Below are positions 53,403 to 62,627 of a stretch of DNA of 64,000 bases, one piece after another; positions within the stretch are counted from its first letter, which is position 1, and the number at the start of each line of letters is the position of its first letter. Location: contig CM026404.1 of NCBI GenBank assembly GCA_014843695.1, positions 53,762,833 through 53,826,832 of the forward strand, read 5' to 3'. The DNA comes from Archivesica marissinica. Lineage: Eukaryota; Mollusca; Bivalvia; Venerida; Vesicomyidae. The notes beneath the pieces were generated by a model. The model had not been told where the DNA came from. It did no database searches and saw only the letters and a program-made list of their open reading frames with translations. Both the position numbers and the translations under genes were made by a program.

Positions 53403-53480
53403 AACATGTAACGGCATTGGGGCAACCTAGATTACGGACAAGTCTGGCAGGTGAACGTACATCAATGCATGGGTTTTACT
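53403..53480. repeat. Flanking direct repeat next to the DIRS-like element, copy 2
   Basis: Matches 46540-46617. Its plus-strand translation around 53460-53490 (HGFYCYITV) resembles a stretch at 40020-40060 (QGLYCYFTV) just after the DIRS gag relic, so this repeat may itself be a fragment of a plus-oriented DIRS-type gag. Confidence 0.75.
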
Positions 53481-53751
53481 GTTATATTACTGTCAATACT
53501 AGTAGCACATTGAGGCCCAGGCATATTTATCGATAATCAATTAATTGTTAAGAACATTAATGTATATATTATAATTATATATATATAAACCCCTATATAA
53601 AGTTGTTATAAAATTAATCTGTCGGGGCCTCAAAATACACACTGCAAATATTATAGCCAGTTAGAATAGATACACGCGAGTTTATCATGTAGCACGAGGA
53701 AAGCATTACTAAGTAGTATATATAGGCTACTGTTCCTTTCACCCTCATACA
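53481..53751. other. Spacer, no gene
   Basis: AT-rich, nothing recognised. Confidence 0.5.
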
Positions 53752-54025
53752 CATACGGATATGTAGCCCAGTGGTAAAACGCTGGACTGGTAATCCAGGG
53801 ATCGCAGGTTCGATCCCCCGTCTGACCCTAATAAAATTAACAGTATTTCAGATGGGACGTTAAACCGAGGTCTCGTGCTGGTGCTTTACACCGTGCACGT
53901 AACAGAACCAGATGAGACTCTGTAATGGGTCTCTGTCTGTATCATTGCACTATCCACCAAAATCTAAAATTACTAATCTTCAGGAGGCGTCGCTCATATG
54001 GGCAACCGGTAGCGACGATAAATAA
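53752..54025 (+). mobile_element. SINE family B between the two TTAA elements
   Basis: The head 'tgtagcccagtggtaaaacg' and B box 'caggttcgatcccc' are followed by the full body and the end 'ggtagcgacgataaataaac'. Confidence 0.9.
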
Positions 54026-54027
54026 AC

Positions 54028-54029
<2 letters not shown>

Positions 54030-54066
<37 letters not shown>
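54030..54066. repeat. (CA)n microsatellite at the SINE tail
   Basis: About 18 CA dinucleotides directly after the SINE 3' end, probably grown from its A/C-rich tail. Confidence 0.95.
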
Positions 54067-54067
<1 letters not shown>

Positions 54068-54081
54068 ATACGTCACTTTAA

Positions 54082-55447
54082 AGGCCTGCAGGTTGACCTA
54101 TATTTGACCTTAAACACACGAGGAATAGCGGTACAAATCTGACGGTCGACGCACTAAACACACGAGGAATAGCGGTACAAATCTGACGGTCGACGCACAT
54201 CGTATTTGCCACATGCGAGGCCCTGCATGGTATACATCTAATACATGAGCACCACTTATATCTATTATGACCCACGTACATATCAGAGGTTATAAATTGC
54301 TGAAATTGAAGTTCTGTATTTTTATAGTACTTACAACTGGTATAAACAATTCAACTCCACTTATGGCCCAAATAAGGCTGGTTGCGCGGGTTAGGCAGCC
54401 AGTTCCTGCATTGCTGTACCACACATTCAGGCATCAGTTCCCTCTTATGCCAAGTACAGTCTCCTCTTCTAGCCGCTACTTTTCTCTCTATATATCTGAC
54501 ATCTTTCCATGCGCCACAATTATATAGCATTGCCCAAAACCTCCTGTATAGAAGCTTTCTCTCATGTGAATTTAGATTATGCGGTGGACGATTATTAGCA
54601 GGCCACCAAAGTTGTTTGTTCTGTTCATTTATTATGCAAGGGGAACACAAGCACAGTGGACACTCAGCAACACCTTCAGCATGCTGAGGCATAGGGGGAG
54701 GTACGTAAGCAGCCTCTGCAACGGGCATGGCGGTGGCTGTTTCTTCTATTTCCATCTCTACGTCCCAGTTCTTATTTTGCAAGAAAGTCAGCAATTCTTT
54801 TCTCTGCTCATCAGTTACATACATTGTTATTTTACTCAATGGCATCTTGTAGAAATCGGCAGAATATGTGTAATACTCGTATGTTCAAGAGATTATAATT
54901 ATAATATTATACATGTACTCATAGCATTCACTGTGATTATTATGTAGCATCAATATCGGTAAACACACACTGACACAGAGAAATATTTAAAATATAACAG
55001 AAAACTTGCGAATAATACTGTAGATATATAATTAAATGAAGTATGAAGGTTACCATATAACGAACACATATAGTTTATTCATATAAATACATACATATTA
55101 TATACATGCATACAAATTATCAGTCTCAGTGATTACGCTACGGCTGATGAGGCACCTACATAACATGTAATCTATGTCCCTGGGCTGATCTGGATTATGT
55201 AGTTTGAATACTCATAACTATCAATTTTCTTTACAATCAATAATATACGTTTACTTAAATTGTCAGGGCCTCATTTTGACTAATTCTCAGCTCACAGAGT
55301 GATCGTGCATATTAACCGTTAGAAAATACATACATACGCCAAATTATACTGAATGTACTGCTACATTGTTGATACAAGCCACTAATCACATGGAACAGGT
55401 AGTAAAGTATACATCTTTACAATTGGACGGGGTCAAACTGCAGGCCT
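54082..55447. mobile_element. TTAA-flanked DNA element, copy 2, with altered left end
   Basis: 1366 bp bounded by TTAA (54078-54081 and 55448-55451). From about 54246 to 55447 it is nearly identical to copy 1 (offset 2054 bp, only a few differences such as an extra A near 54303). The left TIR is missing after the first ~17 bp and is replaced by about 160 bp containing a 49-bp tandem duplication ('aaacacacgaggaatagcgg'...'gtcgacgcac'). Only the right TIR remains long. Confidence 0.87.
54351..54845 (-). CDS. 164-residue Cys-rich protein carried by TTAA element, copy 2
   Basis: Identical over all 164 residues to the protein at 52297-52791. An intact, unchanged frame in both copies points to very recent duplication or transposition. 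Same motifs and same uncertainty about function. Confidence 0.65.
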   Translation of the reverse strand: MPLSKITMYVTDEQRKELLTFLQNKNWDVEMEIEETATAMPVAEAAYVPPPMPQHAEGVAECPLCLCSPCIINEQNKQLWWPANNRPPHNLNSHERKLLYRRFWAMLYNCGAWKDVRYIERKVAARRGDCTWHKRELMPECVVQQCRNWLPNPRNQPYLGHKWS

Positions 55448-55451
55448 TTAA

Positions 55452-55757
55452 GTACGTGAATGTACCTATCTCTTCTGAAGCAGCCGGGGGCGTACATGTA
55501 TTTATGCCTTTGTGTCTTGGATATGTGTTTGTTTGTTTTGTTTGTTTGTTTGTTTTGTGGGTTTAAAGTCGCACCAATAGCTTAGGTCACATGACGACTC
55601 TCCAGCTATTTTGTTGGAAGAAGACCCCGGGTGTATCTCCGGGAATTTTTTCAGGCACAGACGGGTACCCTGGTAGACCCACCAACATTCCGCAAGCCAG
55701 CTTTATAGTGTCCTCACTTGAAATCATTCGACAACCCAATGGGATTCGTACCTACAG
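55452..55757. other. Spacer, no gene
   Basis: It contains a short (tttg)n run near 55510-55560. Nothing else recognised. Confidence 0.5.
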
Positions 55758-55758
55758 T

Positions 55759-55962
55759 GTTAGTTTATACACATTTATTTTAGCTCGATTGCGAAACAAG
55801 TTATTACAACTTATATTAATCACTCTCGAGACCTCATTCCTGATGGAATACATCGTCACGAGGGAGAGAGAAGAGGCAATGTGGAATTTAAATGCCTTGC
55901 CTAAGGGCAAAATTGTAATGGCTCCAACTGGGCTCATACTCCGGACCTTTCGCACCTGAAGT
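55759..55962 (-). mobile_element. SINE family A, head-truncated (minus)
   Basis: Matches the body and B-box region of the copy at 985-1220 but ends at 'cgcacctgaagta', so the first ~35 bp of the tRNA-like head, including the A box, are missing. Confidence 0.85.
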
Positions 55963-56248
55963 AGAAGATTGTGTATACTGTGTATTACTAATTATATTAG
56001 TAACGATTGTCTGCTTTAAATGCACCATGCACGTGTTCAAGTGTATATTGTGATATCGTTAACTCGGATAAGCGACCATTACACTTTCTTGTCACCATTG
56101 ACATATTGCCTATTCTCTTTAGTTTCGATTCACAGATATTGTTTTAGTATGACAAGTCCACCCATCATTATGCTTTCAGTCTGCGAAATTTATTATTTAT
56201 GTTTCCTTTCAAAGGTTATTTCAACAAACATAATATAACCAAGTCTTA
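55963..56248. other. Spacer, no gene
   Basis: Nothing recognised. Confidence 0.5.
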
Positions 56249-56610
56249 GATCAGGCTGGACAGAGACACCCATGGTCTCCCCCGTAGAGGCCGTGAACCC
56301 AATCCTAGCTCCGCCTCGGTATTGATCAGGCTGGACAGAGACACCCATGGTCTCCCCCGTAGAGGTCATGAACCCAATCCTAGCTCCGCCTCGGTATATA
56401 TCAGGATGGACAGAGACACCGATGATCTCCTCTGTAGAGGTCGTGAACTCAATCCTAGCTCCGCCTCGTTATTGATCAGGATGGACAGAGACACCGATGG
56501 TCTCCTGTAGAGGTCGTGAACTGAATCCTAGCTCCGCCTCGGTATATATCAGGATGCACAGAGACACCGATGATCTCCTCTGTAGAGGTCATGAACTCAA
56601 TCCTCAATCA
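56249..56610. repeat. About 74-bp tandem repeat, five copies
   Basis: Copies of 'gatcaggctggacagagaca' plus '...ctagctccgcctcggtatt', with ccatggtctcc or cgatgatctcc variants. The fifth copy decays at about 56600. Plus-strand frames through it are by-products. Confidence 0.93.
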
Positions 56611-57290
56611 TCGGTATTTCCCGATCAGCTTGAAACTTTCGTTTCGACCAATCGAGACGTCCCGATGTGCCCGGACGCCTCCCGACGACTATACTCAAGG
56701 TGTCGAGGGCCTCGATATCTCCTGACCTCAAACACGTCCAATTTATGGTGGAGAAGAAAACAGTATCAGGTATCATAGTAGACACAAAGTAACACAGATT
56801 ATGCGGACAGAGAATCATACATCAAAGTAACACATTATTGTCCCAATATAAACGTCTCCAGCCCCGTCACTCGTACAATTTCTGTGCTCACTTAGTATGT
56901 TGACGGCTGAGACAACCAGACGAACACGCAGCCTTTGCCGGTGTCCTAACAGAATTGACATCCCCGTAAGAACTGAAAGTTGCGCATGCGCATAATGGTC
57001 CATAATGGTACATCTTAAAGTAGCAGCCGTGAGGAATGAGAGACGTTCGCTTTATTTTCAATAATTGTGCTAATTATCAGCATTTTCAGCCGCTGAAGTC
57101 CCAGGAGCACAGGACAGTATCTGTCTACAAGGAAACACGTGGTGGTTGTCTATTAATATTTCTGAATAAAGATGATATATCTAATGTCTAGTGGCCAGTG
57201 AGAGAAGGAATATACCTATCTCCAGACCACCAGAAGTACCTCAATACAGACACGGTCATAATCACAACCGGGCAAAACAAGATCTCTTCT
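56611..57290. other. Unique sequence upstream of the kinase exons, no gene supported
   Basis: I looked here for the missing N-lobe exon of the kinase (Gly-loop and VAIK lysine) on both strands and did not find it. Confidence 0.4.
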
Positions 57291-57294
57291 CACA

Positions 57295-57385
57295 TATACA
57301 GTCAAACCTGTGAACAAAGACCGGCCTTGGGAAATAGGCAAAGTGGTCTTTGTTCAGAGGTGGTCTTTATTCGGAGGGTCATCAA
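57295..57385. repeat. Possible TIR-element fragment
   Basis: 'tacagtcaaacctgtgaaca' followed by 'gtggtctttgttcagaggtg' resembles the ends of widespread invertebrate MITEs ('acagtcaaacctgt'). No matching inverted end was found nearby. Confidence 0.35.
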
Positions 57386-57576
57386 TCATGATCTTCATAT
57401 ACAATCACTGGCTCTCGTTTCTTACTAATGTTAAACTGTACTGTGTAGAAAGAAATAGCAGGTATATGTATCATGTATATATATATATAGCTGAGTGCAA
57501 GGATTGCGAAGGTCTTCTGGTGCAAGGATGACAAAGAAGACGCAAACAATGGTAAGAATAGACTTAGAAATAAAAC

Positions 57577-57657
57577 GACCGACACGAGACCTCGGTTTAA
57601 CGTCCCATCTGAAAGACCGTTAATTTTATTAGGGTCAGACGGGGGATCGAACCTGCG
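57577..57657 (-). mobile_element. SINE family B head fragment (minus)
   Basis: Complement of the head-proximal part, from 'accgacacgagacctcggtt' to the B-box complement 'gatcgaacctgcga'. The extreme 5' head is missing. Confidence 0.8.
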
Positions 57658-57717
57658 AGGATGAATAGATATTGTGACATATATATTTTAATTTTCCAAT
57701 AATAAAGTATTAGTGTA

Positions 57718-57895
57718 AAACGTAAACCGAGGTCTCGTGTCGGTGCTTAACACCGTGCACGTAAAAGAACCAGAGGAGATTGGAATGGGTCTCTGTCTGT
57801 ATCATTGCACTATCCTCCAAAATCTAAAATTACTAATCTCTTCAGGAGGCGTCGCTCATATGGGCAACCGGTAGCGACGATAAATAAACGTAAAA
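57718..57895 (+). mobile_element. SINE family B body and 3' end (plus)
   Basis: Begins at 'taaaccgaggtctcgtgtcg' and runs to the 3' end 'ggtagcgacgataaataaac'. It overlaps in content with the inverted fragment 60 bp upstream, so the pair forms an inverted repeat over 'cgaggtctcgtgtcgg'. Either two truncated copies or one copy rearranged. Confidence 0.8.
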
Positions 57896-58055
57896 CACAC
57901 ACATCCTCTCCTTACACTATCTCTATGTGCAGCACATTATAAGTAAACACACTATGATGCTTTAAATTGTAACACTAATACATAATTTAAATCAATGAAA
58001 TATGCTGAACTAAATAATTTCCACACGCTTAATAGTTCTATATTTCTAATTTCAG

Positions 58056-58401
58056 CTCAATGGCCGCAAGGTACCGATGGAGATATCCTTATTGAACCTA
58101 AGTGAACCATTTGAACGGTGTTATAAAACTGTTGGATTGGATAGATATTGGTACAGTCTATCTTATCATCATGTGGAGGACCTATTTGACCATATCGCAA
58201 AAACACGTGTTTTGGATGAAAACACAGCCAAGCAAGCATTCAGACAAGTCTTGGAAGCGATCAGAAACATTCATAGAGCAGGAGTAGTCCACAGGGACAA
58301 AGTTGAAAATATTCTTGTGGATTTAAAAAATGGCGAACTGAAGATCATTGACTTTGGTGCAGGTGATTATATGAAGGACACAGAATATCGAACATGTGCT
58401 G
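58056..58401 (+). pseudogene. Pim-like kinase exon A
   Basis: Acceptor 'tttctaatttcag', then [10 protein letters not shown]. It ends at TEYRTCA plus one base of Gly before 'gttagt'. It contains the catalytic loop and the DFG. Confidence 0.75.
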
Positions 58402-58805
58402 GTTAGTAACTGTTTCACTCATTTTCTTTAATTGTATTTTAAGTAATCAAAAGTGAAATTAATATTAAAGCTTTGTAGCGAACATTTGTTTAATTATGTA
58501 TCTGTCGTTTGTTTTCTATGTCTATTTTGCTAGCTCAAATCCAATGGAAAGCAAGATAGGTCAATATGTAATTTTTGTTTGATTTGATTGGTAGAATTTT
58601 ATAAGTGTTAACTGCACATCAATTAAGTATTTAAATTAAAATCTACAGTTTTTTTATTAATGTTTGTGACTGAATATCCATACAAATATTCATATATTTT
58701 GATGGATGGCATACATGACAAAACCATATGATCTGGAAAGTATAATAATGTTTGTGAATATAAATTTAAATTCTAAAGCTATGAATAATCATTTACACTT
58801 TTCAG

Positions 58806-58991
58806 GTACACGAGTATACAATCCACCCGAGTTGTTTAAATACCGTCGCTATCACGGAAGGCCCGCATCTGTGTGGTCCCTGGGCATCCTGCTGTACTGC
58901 ATGGTCTGCGGGGACGTTCCATTCGAGAGTAAAGAAGAGATCAAGAGAGCCGAACCTGACTTTGAAAGCCGCAGAACTAAGGTTTCATACG
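58806..58991 (+). CDS. Pim-like kinase exon B
   Basis: Acceptor 'tttacacttttcag'. TRVYNPPELFKYRRYHG is followed by VWSLGILLYCMVCGDVPFE, the Pim activation-segment end and helix F/G region. Donor 'gtatgc' after VSY plus one base. Confidence 0.8.
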
Positions 58992-59047
58992 GTATGCTGA
59001 ATTGGAATGTTTATTTTATCTATCATGTATGATCGTGTTCTATTCTA

Positions 59048-59262
59048 CAGACGGATCTGTAGTCCAGGGATTAACACGTTAGACTGGTAATCCAGGGATC
59101 GCAGGTTCGATCCCCCGTCTGACCCTAATAAAATTAACAGTCTTTCAGTTGGGACTTTAAACTAAGGTCTCGTGTCGGTGCTTTACACCGTGCATGTAAT
59201 AGAACCAGAGGAGACTCTGGAATGGGTCTCTCTCTGTGTATAATTGCTCTATCCTCCAAACA
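59048..59262 (+). mobile_element. SINE family B, 3'-truncated, in the kinase intron
   Basis: The head 'gatctgtagtccagggatta' and B box 'caggttcgatcccc' are followed by a body ending at 'ctatcctccaaa', so the last ~75 bp are missing. Confidence 0.85.
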
Positions 59263-59516
59263 TATAACATGTACAAATGTCATGACTTCGCCGTTATACG
59301 CGTCTAAAATGAGACCAAATGCTTGGTCAAAGAAATTCCGTCAGCTCTGCATCACGTGTATAAGTATTTTTAATGGCCAATACATCTAGAAACGTATGTT
59401 TGTTTTGTCTGTCGGGGTTGTCCGTATTCGAACACCTAACATCCATGAAGCTCGTGAACTGCCTGATTTGATTTGTCGATATATGAGTTGTATTCGGAGA
59501 AAATAATTCATAATAG

Positions 59517-59710
59517 ACCTCACCAAGAGTTGTCTATCATGTCATGCAAGAGACCGCCCGACAATAGAAGACATGCTCGATCACCATTGGGTGAGAGACA
59601 CAACCTACGTGCATGCAGCCAGTCCAAAACACAAACTTATTAGGAGCAATATTGCCACTGGATCACACGACGGCGAAACAAGGAGCATTAAACGACAAAG
59701 GCTAGATTGA
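59517..59710 (+). CDS. Pim-like kinase exon C and stop
   Basis: SCLSCHARDRPTIEDMLDHH matches the Pim '[20 protein letters not shown]' segment (helix H/I). A 38-residue tail with KHKLIRSN and RSIKRQRLD ends at TGA 59708-59710. The acceptor is weak ('attcataatag'). Confidence 0.78.
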
Positions 59711-59775
59711 ACAAATTCCATATTAAATCAAACACTCACGATTCTACTTAAATTTTAAATAACATTTGGAAACAT

Positions 59776-60150
59776 AGTATAATAACATTTTGGGTGATAT
59801 TGAAATTTTAACATTGTGCTAAATTTGGCGATTTGAACACTATTGAAATAAGTGCAGTCATTTAGCAAAGTTATTACAGACAATGCTGATAAATACCCCA
59901 AAAAGGTCAACATGCAAATAAATACAAAACATTTGAAGACCGAAATAATGCCAGGACATAACACAGTATAATAACATTTTGGGTGATATTTAAAAATTTA
60001 ACAGTGTGCTAAATATGGCGATTTGAACACTATTAAAAAAGTGCAGTCATAATAGCAAAGTTATTACAGACAATGCTGATAAATATTCCAAAAATAGGTC
60101 AAAATGCAAATAAATACAAAACATTTGAAGACCGAAATAATGCCAGGAAA
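59776..60150. repeat. Two-copy tandem duplication of ~189 bp
   Basis: Both copies start 'agtataataacattttgggt' (59776 and 59966) and end 'gaccgaaataatgccagga', with about 10% divergence. It follows the kinase 3' end. Confidence 0.9.
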
Positions 60151-60221
60151 TTGTGGTTTAACAGAATGCGTGGAAAAGTAGCGTATGAGGCATGGTTGAG
60201 ATCCCTACATATCCAACAGAA

Positions 60222-60815
60222 CTACTGAGCATCTAAATGAGTTACGGCGCATTAAACAAGACTACAAGAGGTGCGTTAATAGATGCAAAGGTACGCATAA
60301 TCGTGAACGCTCTCGTGAACGTAAAAGGAATGAAATGAGAAGGAAAAAACCTTGTGAATTTTGGAAGATGCTTAAACGCAGACAATCTAGAGAACTTGAT
60401 AATATGTCAAGCGAGGAATTATTTGAGCATTTCAAACATTTGTCACGAGATCAAAGCGATCCAGATGATGAATTTCTAAGCAACTTTGACAAAAATGACA
60501 ATGAAGAACGGACGAGCTCATTTGAGGAGCTTGATAACCCTAGTTCATGTGACGAGGTGTTAATACATGTTAGACATTGAACAGAAATTAATCACCCGAA
60601 CTAGTATAATATTATGCAATGAATGTTTAATTGAAACATCGGACTTGTTAATGTGAATTATTACCACGCTGTTTAACATTATACTGGATTCTGGAGAGTA
60701 TCCCGTATCGTGGCCACAAGGAGTTATTGTCCCAATTCTGAAGAAACAACCATCGGATGATCCTAACAATTACCAAAGTGTGACACTCATCAGTTGCCAT
60801 GGCAAGCTGTATGTG
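60222..60815 (+). pseudogene. LINE ORF2 fragment (linker and start of reverse transcriptase)
   Basis: TEHLNELRRIKQDYKRCVNR and then RKKPCEFWKMLKRRQSR resemble the linker between endonuclease and RT ('P..FWK.L'). SSEELFEHFKHL follows, then after stops SGEYPVSWPQGVIVPILKKQ and NYQSVTLISCHGKLY (RT fingers, 'YRGITLIS..GK'). It stops at 60815, before any catalytic box. Truncated on both sides. Confidence 0.75.
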
Positions 60816-60989
60816 ATTTCAGTATATTTTTCACATAATTTGCATCACGTGTGCGTGCATGCAATTCATCTATATATAATGTATGTGCTGTTCGCATACG
60901 ATTTATTAATAAACTTATGTCATGTTATGCAGTATTCATGTTCCAGATTACCTCCACCATACAATCGTTTACCTAATCGCTAATCGATT

Positions 60990-61055
60990 GCCCTGTGTGT
61001 GCGCGTGTGTGCGTGCATGCGTGCGCGTGTGTGTGCGTGCGCGCGTGTGTGCAAC
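60990..61055. repeat. (GT/GC)n microsatellite
   Basis: Alternating purine-pyrimidine tract 'gtgtgcgcgtgtgtgcgtgc', with Z-DNA-forming potential. Confidence 0.9.
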
Positions 61056-61114
61056 AGGTGTAAAACACAATTAGCACCTGTAACACATTTCTTTGGATGA
61101 ACATAGTATCGCGT

Positions 61115-61530
61115 GTATTTTACGTTTATTAAACGTCGCTACCGGTTACCCATATGAGAGACGCCTCCTGAAGAGATTAGTCATTTTAGATTGTTGGTGG
61201 ATAGTGCAATGATACAGACAGATACCCATTCCATAATCTTCTCTTGTTCTTTTACATGCACGGTGTAAAGCACCGACACGAGACCTCTGTTAGATTAGTT
61301 TATACAAATGTCTTTTAGATCGATTGCGAAAGAAGTTCTTGCAACTTATATGAATCACTCCCCAGACCTCATTCCTTATGTAATACATCGCCACGAGGGA
61401 GGAAGAGAGACCACGATTGAAAGTCCCATCTGAATGAATGTTAATTTTATTAGGATCCGACTGGGGATCGAACCTGCGATCCTTCGATTCCTAGTCCACC
61501 GTGTTAACCACTGGATTACGTTTCGTACTA
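61115..61530 (-). mobile_element. SINE family B interrupted by a SINE family A fragment
   Basis: 61115-61290 is the 3' end and body of a family B SINE in minus orientation, and 61411-61530 is the rest, up to the head complement. Between them lies a family A fragment (61292-61409). The family B copy is thus the older insertion. Confidence 0.85.
61292..61409 (-). mobile_element. SINE family A fragment nested in SINE family B
   Basis: Starts 'gattagtttatacaaatg', includes 'gcgaaagaagttcttgcaac' and 'cagacctcattccttatgta', and stops at 'cacgagggaggaagagaga', so only the 3' half of the family A element is present. Confidence 0.82.
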
Positions 61531-62035
61531 TGACCGATCTTTTACATTGAACAAGGTCAAATGAGGTCAAAGGTGGATGAGTCAATCTGAAACATTGTAC
61601 AGCATTTCCTTAATGGCGTCAACTAGGTCAACTAGGTGTTGAAATGGTCGACTCCGAGAAATGATAGCGACGGCGCTTTCTTTGTCAGCTGCTTGAGTGT
61701 TGGCTTTCCTTGATTCATGGCATACACGCATTCTTGGCGGTCTGTCATCGAGTCAAGGTTGAGAACAGCTAGTGTCAAATTGAAGCCGTTTGGTGGAGTT
61801 CTAAAATCCGTGCAACGAAGATAGTTCGATATAATGATCATCTGCTGTTCCACACGCCTTTGTATTGTATATGTATCGTTAATGTGCAGAGCAACGAAAT
61901 CATTGTGTTGTTGGTATGATCTGGCTGATGCATGCTGTGTTCGACAGTCTGTTCTACTGAGCCTTCCTCGGGATCAGACTGAAAATTAAATAAACACCAA
62001 GTGTTGGTGTTAACTAAATTTGTAAGTACAAATTC
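61531..62035. other. Unique sequence, no gene supported
   Basis: A 73-residue minus-strand frame (61632-61853) has no recognisable motif. Confidence 0.4.
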
Positions 62036-62205
62036 CTGTTAGCGAAACAAGTTCTTACAGCATTAGTTTAGTCACTCTCGAGACCTCACTCCTACGTACA
62101 CTTGTCACGAGGGAGAGATCAGAGGCATTGTGGATTTAAATGTCTTGCGCATGGACAACACAACCACTGTTGTTCTGTCTGGACTCGAACTCGCCGCCCC
62201 TGTAT
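62036..62205 (-). mobile_element. SINE family A, degenerate (minus)
   Basis: 'gcgaaacaagttcttacagc', 'actctcgagacctcactcct' and the B-box-like 'ggactcgaactcg' identify the family. Several insertions and deletions make it the oldest copy here. Confidence 0.7.
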
Positions 62206-62395
62206 TACCTGGCGGACACAGACTCCATTACACTGTGGAGGATCCATGTCAATTTAATGAGATACATTGCCAGTAGTGTTAAGGAGATACTCCATATCAA
62301 TAGGCCAACTGAAATGGAGTAACATTTATTTTACACATATAAAAACGGTTTAAAGGAGATTTGTTCCCATTTCATTGACTATTAACCTAATCGGT

Positions 62396-62470
62396 TGTGG
62401 AAGTCGTGATAGCGCAGTGGTAACGCTTTTGTCTCAGGCCCGGAGTTACACGACGATGTTTTTCAGCCAA
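62396..62470 (+). mobile_element. SINE family A-like head (plus)
   Basis: 'tggaagtcgtgatagcgcag' plus 'tggtaacgc' matches the family A head. The B box is mutated ('ggagttacacga'), and the body to about 62560 differs from the other copies. Confidence 0.6.
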
Positions 62471-62627
62471 CATGTGTTCTGTTCCAAGATTCCGCAATAT
62501 ATATGAGACAGGTGCCATATAAAAGAGCCACTCTGGCGTAAGTTCGTTCGTTAATCTTTATTCCGTATAGTTGGTAAGCCAGTGTCGTAATTTAATACGC
62601 TCTTAAATTGAAAGGTAAAGATATGTA

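Larger units (their letters stand above)
58056..59710 (+). pseudogene. Pim-family Ser/Thr kinase-like gene, partial, frame disturbed
   Basis: Three exons (58056-58401, 58806-58991, 59517-59710) cover the Pim kinase from 'NGxxVPME' to the C-terminus. Visible features are VEDLFDHI, the catalytic loop [14 protein letters not shown] (Pim has HRDIKDENILIDL, so one codon is lost and the catalytic Lys shifts), DFGAG, TRVYNPPEL, RYHGRPASVWSLGILLY, GDVPFE, and DRPTIEDMLDHHWV. In 58100-58170 the Pim-like segment ([10 protein letters not shown]...VYLIIM) is in a different frame from both sides, implying two compensating indels. The N-lobe exon (Gly-loop, VAIK) was not found upstream. It could be a pseudogene, or a diverged gene with assembly indels. 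Confidence 0.75.

Noticed and set aside
52252..54947. Plus-strand frames inside the two TTAA elements
   Set aside because: They lie opposite the 164-residue minus-strand frame or in the TIR. The minus-strand frame has the coherent Cys and Trp motifs.
56815..57003. Minus-strand 'DGAGDVYIGT' as the missing kinase Gly-loop exon
   Set aside because: Wrong strand for the kinase exons and no VAIK-like lysine follows.
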